Positions 1 to 8,104 of a DNA stretch of 12,334 nucleotides are shown here, one piece after another; the first letter of the stretch is position 1, and each line of letters starts with the position of its first letter. Made by a program: the position numbers and the translations under genes. The notes below the pieces were generated by a model. That model did no database searches and was not told the origin of the DNA. It saw nothing but the letters and a program-made list of their open reading frames with translations. Origin of the DNA: Bacteroidales bacterium UBA3742 (GTDB lineage Bacteria > Bacteroidota > Bacteroidia > Bacteroidales > Paludibacteraceae); NCBI GenBank assembly GCA_002371785.1, contig DFGU01000109.1, positions 1 through 12,334 on the forward strand, written 5' to 3'.

Positions 1-1
1 T

Positions 2-1159
2 CCGACCAATCCGTTCCAGATTTTCTCGGAGGTAAAGAAGCTGTACGACGACCGCGCTGTAGAACTGCGCGAGATTGCCAACGCCAAGTATGCCGCTTAC
101 CACGAGTGGGCAGAGAAGAATCCGCTGGCTGCCAAGGAATACGAGACCTTCATGTCCGGCGAAGCACCCTGTATCGACTGGTCTCTCATCCAGCAGAAAG
201 CCGGATCAGCTACGCGCAACGCCTCGGCTACCGTGCTATCGTTCCTTGCAGAGAACGTGGGTAATATGATTGTTTCGTCCGCTGACCTCTCGAACTCCGA
301 CAAGACCGACGGCTTCCTCAAGAAGACCCACGCCTTCACCAAGGGCGATTTCTCCGGTCAGTTCCTGCAGGCCGGCGTGAGCGAACTCACGATGGCATGC
401 GTCATGATCGGTATGGCGCTCCACGGAGGCGTTATTCCTGCATGCGGTACGTTCTTCGTCTTCTCTGACTATATGAAACCCGCAGTCCGCATGGCTGCTC
501 TCATGGAACTGCCTGTTAAGTTCATCTGGAGCCACGACGCTTTCCGCGTAGGCGAGGATGGTCCAACCCACGAGCCTGTAGAGCAGGAGGCACAGATCCG
601 TCTCATGGAGAAGCTGCATAACCACCACGGCGCACCGTCTATGCTCGTGCTCCGTCCGGCAGATGCCGAGGAGACGACGCTGGCATGGCGTCTGGCAATA
701 GAGAACACAGCTACGCCGAGTGCACTCATCCTCTCTCGTCAGGATATCGCACCTGTGCCTAACGTAAACCTCGACGGTTTCCGCAAGGGTGCATATATCG
801 TATCCAAAGACGAGAATCCGCAAGTGGTGCTGCTGGCATCCGGTAGCGAGGTATCGACCCTGCTGGCCGGTGCTGAACTGCTGCGCCAAGAGGGCATCCG
901 TCTGCAGATCGTGAGCGTTCCCTCCGAGGGTCTCTTCCGCGAGCAACCTAAGGAGTACCAGAACGAAGTACTGCCTAAAGGCCTCAAGCGCTTCGGTATG
1001 ACGGCCGGTCTGCCTTGCACGCTCGAGTCGCTCGTCGGCGAGAATGGTGCTATCTGGGGTCTCGAGAGCTTCGGTTTCTCCGCACCGTACAAAGTGCTGG
1101 ACGAGAAACTCGGCTTCACAGCACAGAATGTTTACAAACAGGTCAAAGCCCTGCTGTAA
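2..1159 (+). CDS. tkt: Transketolase, C-terminal part (5' end outside window)
   Basis: The reading frame is open from the first bases, so the gene begins before the window. About 385 residues are visible of a family usually near 670. Transketolase moves two-carbon ketol units between sugar phosphates in the non-oxidative pentose phosphate pathway, using thiamine diphosphate, in the cytosol. The visible part is the end of the first domain, the pyrimidine-binding domain and the C-terminal domain. The strongest signature is GEDGPTHEPVEQ at about fragment residues 184-195, which carries the conserved active-site histidine; FVFSDYMKPAVR and the downstream LRPADAEET fit the same family. The stop codon is TAA at 1157-1159 and overlaps the first unit of a tandem repeat. 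The next gene, leuS, starts 114 bp later. The family assignment is secure; which transketolase paralogue it is cannot be told. Confidence 0.95.
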   Translation, partial: PTNPFQIFSEVKKLYDDRAVELREIANAKYAAYHEWAEKNPLAAKEYETFMSGEAPCIDWSLIQQKAGSATRNASATVLSFLAENVGNMIVSSADLSNSDKTDGFLKKTHAFTKGDFSGQFLQAGVSELTMACVMIGMALHGGVIPACGTFFVFSDYMKPAVRMAALMELPVKFIWSHDAFRVGEDGPTHEPVEQEAQIRLMEKLHNHHGAPSMLVLRPADAEETTLAWRLAIENTATPSALILSRQDIAPVPNVNLDGFRKGAYIVSKDENPQVVLLASGSEVSTLLAGAELLRQEGIRLQIVSVPSEGLFREQPKEYQNEVLPKGLKRFGMTAGLPCTLESLVGENGAIWGLESFGFSAPYKVLDEKLGFTAQNVYKQVKALL

Positions 1160-1205
1160 GACCGCTAACGCTCAAAGAAGAAAGACCGCTGACGCTCAAA
1201 GAGAA
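1158..1205. repeat. Two tandem 24-bp repeats overlapping the tkt stop codon
   Basis: Two adjacent units (1158-1181 and 1182-1205) share AAGACCGCT, then A or G, then ACGCTCAAAGA. The first unit includes the last two bases of the transketolase stop codon. Unit two is also the 5' arm of the imperfect hairpin described separately. The origin is unknown. Confidence 0.8.
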
Positions 1206-1243
1206 AAGCACTATTTGCTTTGAGTCCCCAAGAGACGGTCTTT
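1181..1243 (+). terminator. Imperfect hairpin between tkt and leuS
   Basis: AAAGACCG (1181-1188) can pair with CGGTCTTT (1236-1243), and CTCAAAG (1195-1201) with CTTTGAG (1218-1224), separated by an asymmetric internal loop. A competing small hairpin, AAAGCA (1205-1210) with TGCTTT (1216-1221), uses some of the same bases. The 3' arm ends in only three T residues, so termination of tkt transcripts is possible but not certain. A leader role for leuS is the other reading. No convincing TAnnTTTG promoter is seen between this hairpin and leuS. Confidence 0.4.
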
Positions 1244-1273
1244 CGACTTTTGACTTTATACTTTATAATTTTT

Positions 1274-4078
1274 ATGGAATATAATTTTTCTGAGATTGAA
1301 CGTCGTTGGCAAGAAGCGTGGGCAAAAGGCGCTGTTTACAAGGTAGACAACGTCTCTGAGAAGCCCCACTTCTACGTCCTCGACATGTTTCCCTACCCAT
1401 CGGGTGCCGGCCTCCATGTCGGTCACCCGCTGGGCTACATAGCCAGCGACATCTACAGTCGCTACAAACGTCTTCGTGGCTTCAACGTGCTGCACCCGAT
1501 GGGTTTTGACTCGTATGGTCTGCCCGCCGAGCAGTATGCTATCCAGACCGGACAGCATCCCGAGAAGACCACGATGGAGAATATCGCCCACTATATCGAG
1601 CAGCTCCGCAAGATCGGTTTCTGCTACGATTGGAACCGCGAGGTTCGTACATGCGATCCCGATTTCTATCGTTGGACGCAGTGGGCTTTCTCCCGGATGT
1701 TCAACAGTTATTTCGATCCCAAGACGCAGAAAGCGCAACCAATTGCTAAACTCATTGCTGAGTGGGAGCAGAACGACCCCACCTGGCCGAAGCTCTCCGA
1801 ACGCGAACAGCAGGAGCGCCTCATGCATCATCGTATCGCCTATCTGGCCGACCAGAAAGTGAACTGGTGTCCGGCGCTGGGTACGGTGCTGGCCAACGAC
1901 GAGGTAAGCGAAGGTCTGAGCGTACGTGGCGGTCACCCCGTGGAGCAACGCGTGATGCGTCAGTGGTGCCTGCGCGTGAGCGTCTACGCACCGCGCCTCT
2001 TGGAGGGACTCGACCGTATCGACTGGACCGAGAGCCTCAAGGAGACCCAGCGCAACTGGATCGGACGCTCCGAAGGTGCCGAGATGCAGTTCCGCATCAA
2101 GGGACGCGACGACGCTTTCACCATCTTCACCACGCGTGCAGATACCGTCTTCGGTGTGACGTTCATGGTGCTGGCTCCCGAGTCGGAGTACGTTCAGCAG
2201 ATCGTAACGCCTGAGCACAAGGAAGAAGTAGATGCCTACCTCAACCGCTGCAAGCATCGTACGGAGCGTGAGCGTATCGCCGATCGCAAGGTGACGGGCG
2301 TCTTCTCCGGCTCGTATGCCATCAACCCGCTCACGCAGGCCGAGATACCTATCTGGATATCGGATTACGTACTGGCCGGCTACGGAACGGGTGCTATCAT
2401 GGCCGTACCGGCACACGACAGCCGCGACTACGCGTTTGCACGTCACTTCTCGCTGCCTATCATCCCGCTCATCGAGGGGGCAGACGTCAGCGAAGCGTCG
2501 TTCGACGCCAAGGAAGGCAAGATGATCAACTCCGGTTTCCTGAACGGTATGGAGGTAAAGGACGCCATCCAAGCCATGAAGGAGTACATCACCAATACCG
2601 GCATCGGTCGCGTGAAGGTCAACTACCGTCTGCGTGATGCGATCTTCTCTCGTCAGCGTTACTGGGGCGAACCCTTCCCGATCTACTATAAGAACGGTAT
2701 GCCCTATACCCTGCCCGACGAGTGTCTGCCGCTCTTGCTGCCTGAGGTCACCAACTTCAAGCCGACCGAGACAGGCGAACCGCCACTGGGCAATGCGCCT
2801 ATGTGGGCATGGGATGAGCAAAACCGCAAAGTGGTGGACAAAAAACTCATTGACGAGCAGACCATCTTCCCGCTCGAGCTCTGCACCATGCCGGGCTTTG
2901 CCGGCAGTTCGGCCTACTACCTACGCTATATGGATCCGCACAACGAGGAGGCGCTCGTTGGTCACGAAGCCAACGACTACTGGCGCCAGGTGGACCTCTA
3001 CCTGGGCGGCTCGGAGCATGCGACGGGGCACCTCATCTACAGCCGCTTCTGGAATAAGTTCCTCTACGACCTGGGGTATGTATGCGAGGATGAGCCGTTT
3101 AAGAAACTGATCAACCAGGGTATGATACAGGGTCGCTCCAACTTCGTCTATCGCTATATTGGCGAGGGCGCAACGGGCAACCTCTATATCTCCTACAATC
3201 TGATCGACAATCCGGAGTATAAGGACAAGGTGCAACCCATCCACGTCAATGTCAATATCGTGCACAACGACGTGCTGGATATTGATGCGTTCCGTAAGTG
3301 GATGCCCGAGTTCCGCAATGCCGAGTTTGTCTTTGCCGACGGGACGTCGTACGACGACAATCCGTACCTGGCCGGACCGAAGCAGTATATCTGCGGTTGG
3401 GCGATCGAGAAGATGAGTAAGTCGATGTTCAACGTGGTCAATCCGGATGACGTGATTGCTCAGTTCGGCGCCGACACGCTGCGTCTGTACGAGATGTTCC
3501 TGGGTCCGCTGGAGATGTCGAAACCTTGGGATACCAACGGTATCGACGGTGTACACCGCTTCCTGAAGAAATTCTGGAATATGTATGAGACGATCGAGGA
3601 CGGTGAACCTACGCCGGAGGAACTGAAGTCACTGCACAAGCTGATCAAGAAGCTGACGTGGGATATCGAGAACTTCTCGTTCAACACCTCCATCCCGGCG
3701 CTCATGATCGCGCAGAACGAACTGTATACACTCAAGTGCCACAAACGCGCCATCCTGGAGCAGCTGGCTATCCTCATCGCGCCGTATGCACCGCATATAG
3801 CCGAGGAGGCATGGCATCGTTGCGGTCACGACACCTACGTAGTGGATGCCGAGTGGCCCGAGTGTAACGAGGCGTACCTGGTGGAGTCGGTGCAGAAGTA
3901 CCCCGTGCAATTCAACGGCAAAGTGCGCTTCACCCTGGAGTGTCCGAAGGACACGCCTAAGGAGGAAGTGGAGAAACTTGTGCTCGCACATGAGGACACG
4001 AAGCGCTATCTGGGTGATATGCAGATACGCAAAGTGATCGTAGTGCCCGGTAGGATTGTAAACATCGTAATGGGATAA
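1274..4078 (+). CDS. leuS: Leucyl-tRNA synthetase
   Basis: This class I aminoacyl-tRNA synthetase charges tRNA-Leu with leucine in the cytosol. The chosen start (MEYNFSEIERRW) gives 934 residues; the frame stays open 18 codons further upstream, but those codons lie in the repeat spacer and look non-coding. The HIGH-type motif is HVGH at residues 48-51. The CP1 editing domain shows TTRADTVFGV from residue 286 and GTGAIMAVPAHDSRDYAFA from residue 371. The KMSKS loop is at 713-717. An extra segment of roughly 90 residues lies between GMIQGRSNFVYR (about 617) and KMSKS, as I recall from Bacteroidetes LeuRS proteins, which makes the protein longer than the roughly 860-residue E. coli enzyme. The C-terminus ends in KVIVVPGRIVNIVMG, also familiar from this phylum. 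It converges with tRNA-Lys on a shared terminator. Confidence 0.97.
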   Translation: MEYNFSEIERRWQEAWAKGAVYKVDNVSEKPHFYVLDMFPYPSGAGLHVGHPLGYIASDIYSRYKRLRGFNVLHPMGFDSYGLPAEQYAIQTGQHPEKTTMENIAHYIEQLRKIGFCYDWNREVRTCDPDFYRWTQWAFSRMFNSYFDPKTQKAQPIAKLIAEWEQNDPTWPKLSEREQQERLMHHRIAYLADQKVNWCPALGTVLANDEVSEGLSVRGGHPVEQRVMRQWCLRVSVYAPRLLEGLDRIDWTESLKETQRNWIGRSEGAEMQFRIKGRDDAFTIFTTRADTVFGVTFMVLAPESEYVQQIVTPEHKEEVDAYLNRCKHRTERERIADRKVTGVFSGSYAINPLTQAEIPIWISDYVLAGYGTGAIMAVPAHDSRDYAFARHFSLPIIPLIEGADVSEASFDAKEGKMINSGFLNGMEVKDAIQAMKEYITNTGIGRVKVNYRLRDAIFSRQRYWGEPFPIYYKNGMPYTLPDECLPLLLPEVTNFKPTETGEPPLGNAPMWAWDEQNRKVVDKKLIDEQTIFPLELCTMPGFAGSSAYYLRYMDPHNEEALVGHEANDYWRQVDLYLGGSEHATGHLIYSRFWNKFLYDLGYVCEDEPFKKLINQGMIQGRSNFVYRYIGEGATGNLYISYNLIDNPEYKDKVQPIHVNVNIVHNDVLDIDAFRKWMPEFRNAEFVFADGTSYDDNPYLAGPKQYICGWAIEKMSKSMFNVVNPDDVIAQFGADTLRLYEMFLGPLEMSKPWDTNGIDGVHRFLKKFWNMYETIEDGEPTPEELKSLHKLIKKLTWDIENFSFNTSIPALMIAQNELYTLKCHKRAILEQLAILIAPYAPHIAEEAWHRCGHDTYVVDAEWPECNEAYLVESVQKYPVQFNGKVRFTLECPKDTPKEEVEKLVLAHEDTKRYLGDMQIRKVIVVPGRIVNIVMG

Positions 4079-4080
4079 AA

Positions 4081-4112
4081 AAGAGGGAGGCGAGTTGCCT
4101 CGTCTCCCTCTT
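4081..4112. terminator. Bidirectional terminator between leuS and tRNA-Lys
   Basis: AAGAGGGAGGCGAG (4081-4094) pairs with CTCGTCTCCCTCTT (4099-4112) around a TTGC loop, giving 14 continuous pairs with one G-T. On the minus strand six T residues follow, making a classical rho-independent terminator right behind tRNA-Lys. On the plus strand the T-run is short, so it probably ends leuS less efficiently. Confidence 0.85.
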
Positions 4113-4113
4113 G

Positions 4114-4186
4114 TGAACCAGCTGGGGCTCGAACCCAGGACCCCATCCTTAAAAGGGATGTGCTCTACCTGCTGAGCTACTGATTC
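4114..4186 (-). tRNA. tRNA-Lys (anticodon TTT)
   Basis: The 73-nt gene folds as a full cloverleaf on the minus strand. The acceptor arms are GAATCAG and CTGGTTC; the D stem is GCTC/GAGC; the anticodon stem is CATCC/GGATG around loop CTTTTAA with anticodon TTT; the T stem and loop are CTGGG-TTCGAGC-CCCAG. The discriminator base is A and the CCA end is not encoded. It has its own promoter on the minus strand and a strong terminator directly downstream. Confidence 0.97.
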
Positions 4187-4187
4187 C

Positions 4188-4243
4188 CGGCTTTTTTTCG
4201 AAAAGCGGGTGCAAAGGTACTGCTTTTTTATGACATACGCAAA
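4188..4243 (-). promoter_or_regulatory. tRNA-Lys promoter and conserved leader
   Basis: On the minus strand there is TTTG (4240-4243), a 20-bp spacer and TACCTTTG (4212-4219), matching the Bacteroidetes primary-sigma consensus TTTG-N19/20-TAnnTTTG. The initial transcribed region reads CACCCGCTTTTCG and then an A-run, and can form a small CCCG..CGGG hairpin just before the mature tRNA. The stretch matches the tRNA-Gln promoter at 39 of 43 positions. Confidence 0.85.
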
Positions 4244-4251
4244 TATTTTTG
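4244..4251 (+). promoter_or_regulatory. Candidate ispG promoter -7 element
   Basis: TATTTTTG fits TAnnTTTG on the plus strand and would start transcription about 40 bp before ispG. I see no good TTTG element near -33, so support is partial. It directly abuts the -33 box of the tRNA-Lys promoter on the other strand. Confidence 0.4.
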
Positions 4252-4280
4252 AAAAAAAATACCGAAATTTGACATTTTTA

Positions 4281-4292
4281 GGGCTTTAGCCC
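4281..4292 (+). promoter_or_regulatory. Small hairpin just before the ispG start
   Basis: GGGCT-TT-AGCCC is a 5-bp stem ending 7 nt before the ispG ATG. It lies where a ribosome would contact the message, so an effect on translation is possible. No function can be shown from sequence alone. Confidence 0.4.
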
Positions 4293-4299
4293 GCAAAAT

Positions 4300-5706
4300 A
4301 TGCAACTAAAATTAACATATAATCGTCGAAAGACGCATACGGTAGAGGTGGGCAACATCTGTCTGGGTAGCGACTATCCTATTCGCGTACAGACGATGGC
4401 CAACACCTCGACCAACGATATCGACGCCTCCGTAGAGCAGGCGCGCCGCTGTATAGAAGCCGGTGCCGAACTGCTCCGTTATACCACGCAGGGCATGCGC
4501 GAGGTGGAGTCGCTCCGCGAGATACACGAGCAGGTACTAACCTCCGTGCCACTGGTAGCCGATGTCCATTTCCAAGCCGACGTAGCCGATGCCGCTGCAC
4601 AGGTGGTGGAGAAAGTGCGCATCAATCCGGGTAACTATATCGACCCGGCCCGTAAATTTCAACACATCGACTACTCCAACACGGAGTACCGCCAGGAGCT
4701 GCAGCGTCTGCGTGAGCGCTTCACACGTCTGCTGGACATATGCAAGGAGTACCATACTGCTATCCGTCTGGGCGTCAACCACGGTTCGCTCAGCGACCGC
4801 ATCATGTCGCGTTATGGCGATACGCCGGCCGGCATGGTAGAGAGCGTGATGGAGTTTCTGCGCGTAGCGGAGGATGAGCATTTCCCGAATATCGTCATTT
4901 CTATCAAGGCGAGCAATACCCGCGTGATGGTGGAGACAGTACGGCTGCTGGTCAAGGAGATGCGTCACGAGAAGATGGACTATCCGCTACACTTGGGTGT
5001 CACCGAGGCCGGTGAGGGTGAAGACGGCCGCATCAAGTCAGCCGTAGGCATCGGTGCGCTGCTGGCCGACGGCATAGGCGACACGGTGCGCGTGAGCCTG
5101 AGCGAAGCGCCGGAACATGAGATACCGGTAGCCCGCGACCTGGTGGACTATTTTACGGACCCCGACTCAACGCGCTACGACGGATCGGTGGTGGCCGAAG
5201 TGCTGGACAACATAGGCGGCAATGCCGAGGTGCGCTATAGTTCGATGGAGGACAACTGGGAACTGTTCTGCCTGCAGGCAGCTGCCGAGAGCGGACGCTT
5301 GCTCTGGGACTATAAGGCCACGGAACTAACCCTGGTGAATCCCAATTTCTCGGAGTCGAAACTCAACTTCCTAAGCAAGGACATACTGCAAGCCGCGCGC
5401 GTACGTATGTACAAAACGGAATATATCTCATGCCCCGGATGCGGTCGTACGCTCTTCGACCTAGAAAAGACCATCCAGGAGGTGAAGGCTGCTACGCAGC
5501 ATCTGAACGGCCTCAAGATAGGCATCATGGGCTGCATCGTAAACGGTCCGGGCGAGATGGCGGATGCCGACTATGGCTACGTAGGCGCAGGACGCGAACG
5601 AGTGAGCCTGTATCGCGGCAAGGAGTGCGTACTGAAGAACATCCCGCAGGAGGAGGCCGTAGAACAACTGCTGAAACTGATCGAACAAGATAAACAACAA
5701 TCATAA
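4300..5706 (+). CDS. ispG: 4-hydroxy-3-methylbut-2-enyl diphosphate synthase, short-insert form
   Basis: IspG (GcpE) reductively opens MEcPP to HMBPP in the MEP pathway of isoprenoid synthesis, using a 4Fe-4S cluster. The N-terminal TIM barrel is clear (PIRVQTMANTSTND, VPLVADVHF, KVRINPGNY, GVNHGSLSDRI, HLGVTEAGEGEDGRIKSA). The cluster ligands are C378 and C381 in CPGCGRT and C412 in MGCIVNGPGE, with E419 seven residues later, the same spacing as C305/E312 of the E. coli enzyme. Bacteroidetes and plant IspG usually carry a second barrel-like insert and reach about 600 residues; E. coli has 372. This protein has 468, with only about 85 residues (287-372) where the insert should be. The last part (AAAESGRLLWDY to LQAARVRMYKTEY) still resembles the end of that insert. 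pfp follows after 17 bp. Confidence 0.95.
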   Translation: MQLKLTYNRRKTHTVEVGNICLGSDYPIRVQTMANTSTNDIDASVEQARRCIEAGAELLRYTTQGMREVESLREIHEQVLTSVPLVADVHFQADVADAAAQVVEKVRINPGNYIDPARKFQHIDYSNTEYRQELQRLRERFTRLLDICKEYHTAIRLGVNHGSLSDRIMSRYGDTPAGMVESVMEFLRVAEDEHFPNIVISIKASNTRVMVETVRLLVKEMRHEKMDYPLHLGVTEAGEGEDGRIKSAVGIGALLADGIGDTVRVSLSEAPEHEIPVARDLVDYFTDPDSTRYDGSVVAEVLDNIGGNAEVRYSSMEDNWELFCLQAAAESGRLLWDYKATELTLVNPNFSESKLNFLSKDILQAARVRMYKTEYISCPGCGRTLFDLEKTIQEVKAATQHLNGLKIGIMGCIVNGPGEMADADYGYVGAGRERVSLYRGKECVLKNIPQEEAVEQLLKLIEQDKQQS

Positions 5707-5723
5707 CAAATCAAATTATTCTT

Positions 5724-7385
5724 ATGAAAACCATGCAAAAAAGTCCACTGCAGATAGCACGCCAAAGCTATCAACCCAAAATGCCGGTGGCACTACAAGG
5801 CGCAGTACGTCTGGTAGAAGGCAAGGCAACGCAATCCGTAGCTGACCAGGAAGATATCAAAAAGCTCTTTCCCAACACCTACGGCATGCCGATCATCAAG
5901 ATGGAACCCGCTGAGGGTAAGCCTCATATGGACGAGGCCATCAACGTAGGCGTCATCCTGTCGGGTGGTCAGGCTCCCGGTGGTCACAACGTGATCTCGG
6001 GTCTGTTTGACGGTCTGAAGGCCCTGAATCCGGAGAACAAACTGTACGGTTTCCTAGGTGGTCCTTCTGGTCTGATCGACGGCAAGTATCAGGAACTGAC
6101 GGCCGACATCATCGACGAGTACCGCAACACGGGTGGTTTCGACATCATCGGTTCGGGTCGTACCAAACTGGAAGAGACCTGGCAGTTTGACAACGGTATC
6201 AAGGCGTGCCAGGATCTGGGCATCAAGGCCATCGTCATCATCGGTGGTGACGACTCCAACACCAACGCTTGCGTGCTGGCTGAGTACTACCTGCAGAAGC
6301 AGTGCGGTATCCAGGTGATCGGTTGCCCGAAGACCATCGATGGCGACCTGAAGAACGAGATGATCGAGACATCGTTCGGTTTTGATACGGCTTGTAAGGT
6401 ATATAGCGAGTTGATCGGTAACATCCAGCGTGATGCCAACTCGGCTAAGAAATACTGGCACTTCATCCGTCTGATGGGTCGCTCGGCCAGCCATATTGCC
6501 CTGGAGTGCGCCCTGCAGAGCCAGCCGAATATCTGCCTGATCTCCGAGGAAGTAGAGGCTAAGCAGATGACGCTCAACGACATCGTAGAGCAGATCGTCG
6601 AGGTCATTGTAGATCGTGCAAACCACGGTCTGAACTTCGGTACCATCCTCATCCCGGAGGGCCTCATCGAATTCATTCCTGCTATGCGCGTACTGATCCA
6701 GGAGCTGAACGACATGCTCGCTCAGAACGAGGAGTTCACCTCGCTGGAGGGCGACGATGCGAAACGCGAGTACGTGAAGCAGATGCTCAGCCCGGCCAGC
6801 TGCGAGCTGTATCGTTCGTTGCCGAAGGGCATCGCACGCCAGTTGACCCTCGACCGCGATCCTCACGGCAACGTGATGGTAAGCCAGATCGAGACCGAGA
6901 AGTTGCTCATCGAGATGGTAAGCAAGCGTCTGGCCGTACTGAAGGCACAGGGTGCTTACAAGGGCAAGTTTGCTGCGCTCAACCACTTCTTCGGTTATGA
7001 AGGACGTTGCGCAATACCTTCGAACTTCGATGCTGACTACTGCTACTCGCTGGGCGTAACGGCTACCCACCTGATCGCAGCCGGCAAGACGGGCTACATG
7101 TCGAGCGTGAAGAACCTGACCAAACCTGCTGCCGAGTGGATCGCAGGCGGTGTGCCTATCACGATGATGTTCAATATGGAGCGTCGTAACGGCAAGATGA
7201 AACCCGTTATCCAGAAGGCCCTGGTTGACCTGAACGGCGCACCGTTCCTGTACCTCAAGGAGCACCGTGCCGAGTGGGCTGACGCCAACACCAGCTATAT
7301 CTATCCGGGGCCGGTACAGTACTACGGTCCGACGGAGGTTTGCGACCAGCCGACCCATACCCTCAAACTGGAGCAGGAGAAATGA
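5724..7385 (+). CDS. pfp: Diphosphate-dependent 6-phosphofructokinase, long type
   Basis: The enzyme interconverts fructose 6-phosphate and fructose 1,6-bisphosphate with pyrophosphate instead of ATP, a reversible glycolytic step in the cytosol. At 553 residues it belongs to the long PPi-PFK type. GGQAPGGHN (81-89) forms the phosphate-binding loop. GGDD (174-177) has Asp where ATP-dependent enzymes have Gly, and PKTIDGDLK (202-210) has Lys where they have Gly; both mark pyrophosphate use. D206 in TID is the expected catalytic base, and MGRSASH (251-257) is the substrate-binding motif. A second ATG at 5733 (MQKSPLQIARQ) matches the start I recall for Bacteroides homologues, so the first three residues are uncertain. 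It follows ispG by 17 bp and overlaps the next gene by ATGA, so it is probably cotranscribed with both. Confidence 0.95.
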   Translation: MKTMQKSPLQIARQSYQPKMPVALQGAVRLVEGKATQSVADQEDIKKLFPNTYGMPIIKMEPAEGKPHMDEAINVGVILSGGQAPGGHNVISGLFDGLKALNPENKLYGFLGGPSGLIDGKYQELTADIIDEYRNTGGFDIIGSGRTKLEETWQFDNGIKACQDLGIKAIVIIGGDDSNTNACVLAEYYLQKQCGIQVIGCPKTIDGDLKNEMIETSFGFDTACKVYSELIGNIQRDANSAKKYWHFIRLMGRSASHIALECALQSQPNICLISEEVEAKQMTLNDIVEQIVEVIVDRANHGLNFGTILIPEGLIEFIPAMRVLIQELNDMLAQNEEFTSLEGDDAKREYVKQMLSPASCELYRSLPKGIARQLTLDRDPHGNVMVSQIETEKLLIEMVSKRLAVLKAQGAYKGKFAALNHFFGYEGRCAIPSNFDADYCYSLGVTATHLIAAGKTGYMSSVKNLTKPAAEWIAGGVPITMMFNMERRNGKMKPVIQKALVDLNGAPFLYLKEHRAEWADANTSYIYPGPVQYYGPTEVCDQPTHTLKLEQEK

Positions 7386-8104
7386 AACGTATAGCAAGCA
7401 TACTCCTCATACTGCTGACCGCATGTTGTTCGCTCTTTGCGCAGTTCACAGAGGCTGACAAGCCCCTGATGGACGCCTATCTGGAGAACAACATGCAGCG
7501 ATGGAAGAACTATATCGACGCCACCAACTGGGAGAAATCCAATACCCAACAGCGTCTGCGCCTCATGGCTTATGAGTACGGCTACTGTGCCGCTACGCTG
7601 GACGTGAGCAAGAAGCAGGCGGCGCCGTACGTAGAGCGCTTCCGCGCCCATACCGAGGAGATGAAGGACAAGTTGCCCGCCGGCTACTACGATATGTATA
7701 TGTCGTCGGTCTATGCCTTTGAGATTATGATGGGCAAGTCGGCCCACTTCATCAGCACGCTCAAACTCGCCAGTTCGGCGGCCGAGAAGAACCCGACCAA
7801 TCCTATCACGCTGGGCTACCGGGCCAACGTGCTCTTCTACGCCCCCAAGGGTATCGGCAATAAGAAGGAGGCACTCGTCATCTTCAAGAAGTGCGAGCAG
7901 TACTACAAGGCGCCGCAGTGGAAATACTGCTGGAACCGTCCGGCTACGATGCTGACCATCGCGCAATGCTATGAGAAGCAGGGTGATCTGCAGACGGCAC
8001 TGCAGAAGACCAATGCGTTGCTCAAGGAGTTTCCGAACTATAAGTTCGTCAAGGAAACCTACCTGCCGCAACTGAAAGCCAAGATCGCCAAGCAGAAGAA
8101 ATAA
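7382..8104 (+). CDS. Secreted helical-repeat (TPR-like) protein
   Basis: I start the gene at the ATG overlapping the pfp stop (ATGA), because it begins a good signal peptide, MKRIASILLILLTACCSLFAQ. Cleavage after SLFA is likely; LTAC at 12-15 also fits a lipobox, so lipidation at C15 cannot be excluded. The mature part, about 220 residues, is helix-rich. Residues around 140-175 (NPTNPITLGYRANVLFY, then KKEALVIFKKCEQYY) and 187-220 (TMLTIAQCYEKQGDLQTALQKTNALLKEFPNY) look like TPR units, with paired helices and the typical GDLQTAL turn. It should act in the periplasm or at the outer membrane, probably binding another protein, but no partner is shown. The overlap suggests translational coupling to pfp, and the next gene begins at the very next base after this stop. 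I do not recognise a named family. Confidence 0.82.
   Translation: MKRIASILLILLTACCSLFAQFTEADKPLMDAYLENNMQRWKNYIDATNWEKSNTQQRLRLMAYEYGYCAATLDVSKKQAAPYVERFRAHTEEMKDKLPAGYYDMYMSSVYAFEIMMGKSAHFISTLKLASSAAEKNPTNPITLGYRANVLFYAPKGIGNKKEALVIFKKCEQYYKAPQWKYCWNRPATMLTIAQCYEKQGDLQTALQKTNALLKEFPNYKFVKETYLPQLKAKIAKQKK

Noticed and set aside
236..946. Minus-strand open frame opposite transketolase
   Set aside because: Low-complexity, His- and Arg-rich translation typical of an antisense shadow.
1220..1273. Upstream ATG for leuS adding 18 residues
   Set aside because: The extra residues come from the repeat spacer; LeuRS N-termini begin at about MEYNFSEIE.
1256..2821. Long minus-strand open frame opposite leuS (521 codons)
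   Set aside because: It is the mirror of a GC-rich coding gene with skewed codon use, resembles no protein family, and lies fully inside an unmistakable leuS.
6054..7397. Long minus-strand open frame opposite pfp (447 codons)
   Set aside because: Same reason: no recognisable domain, no start context, and the plus strand carries a clear PPi-PFK.
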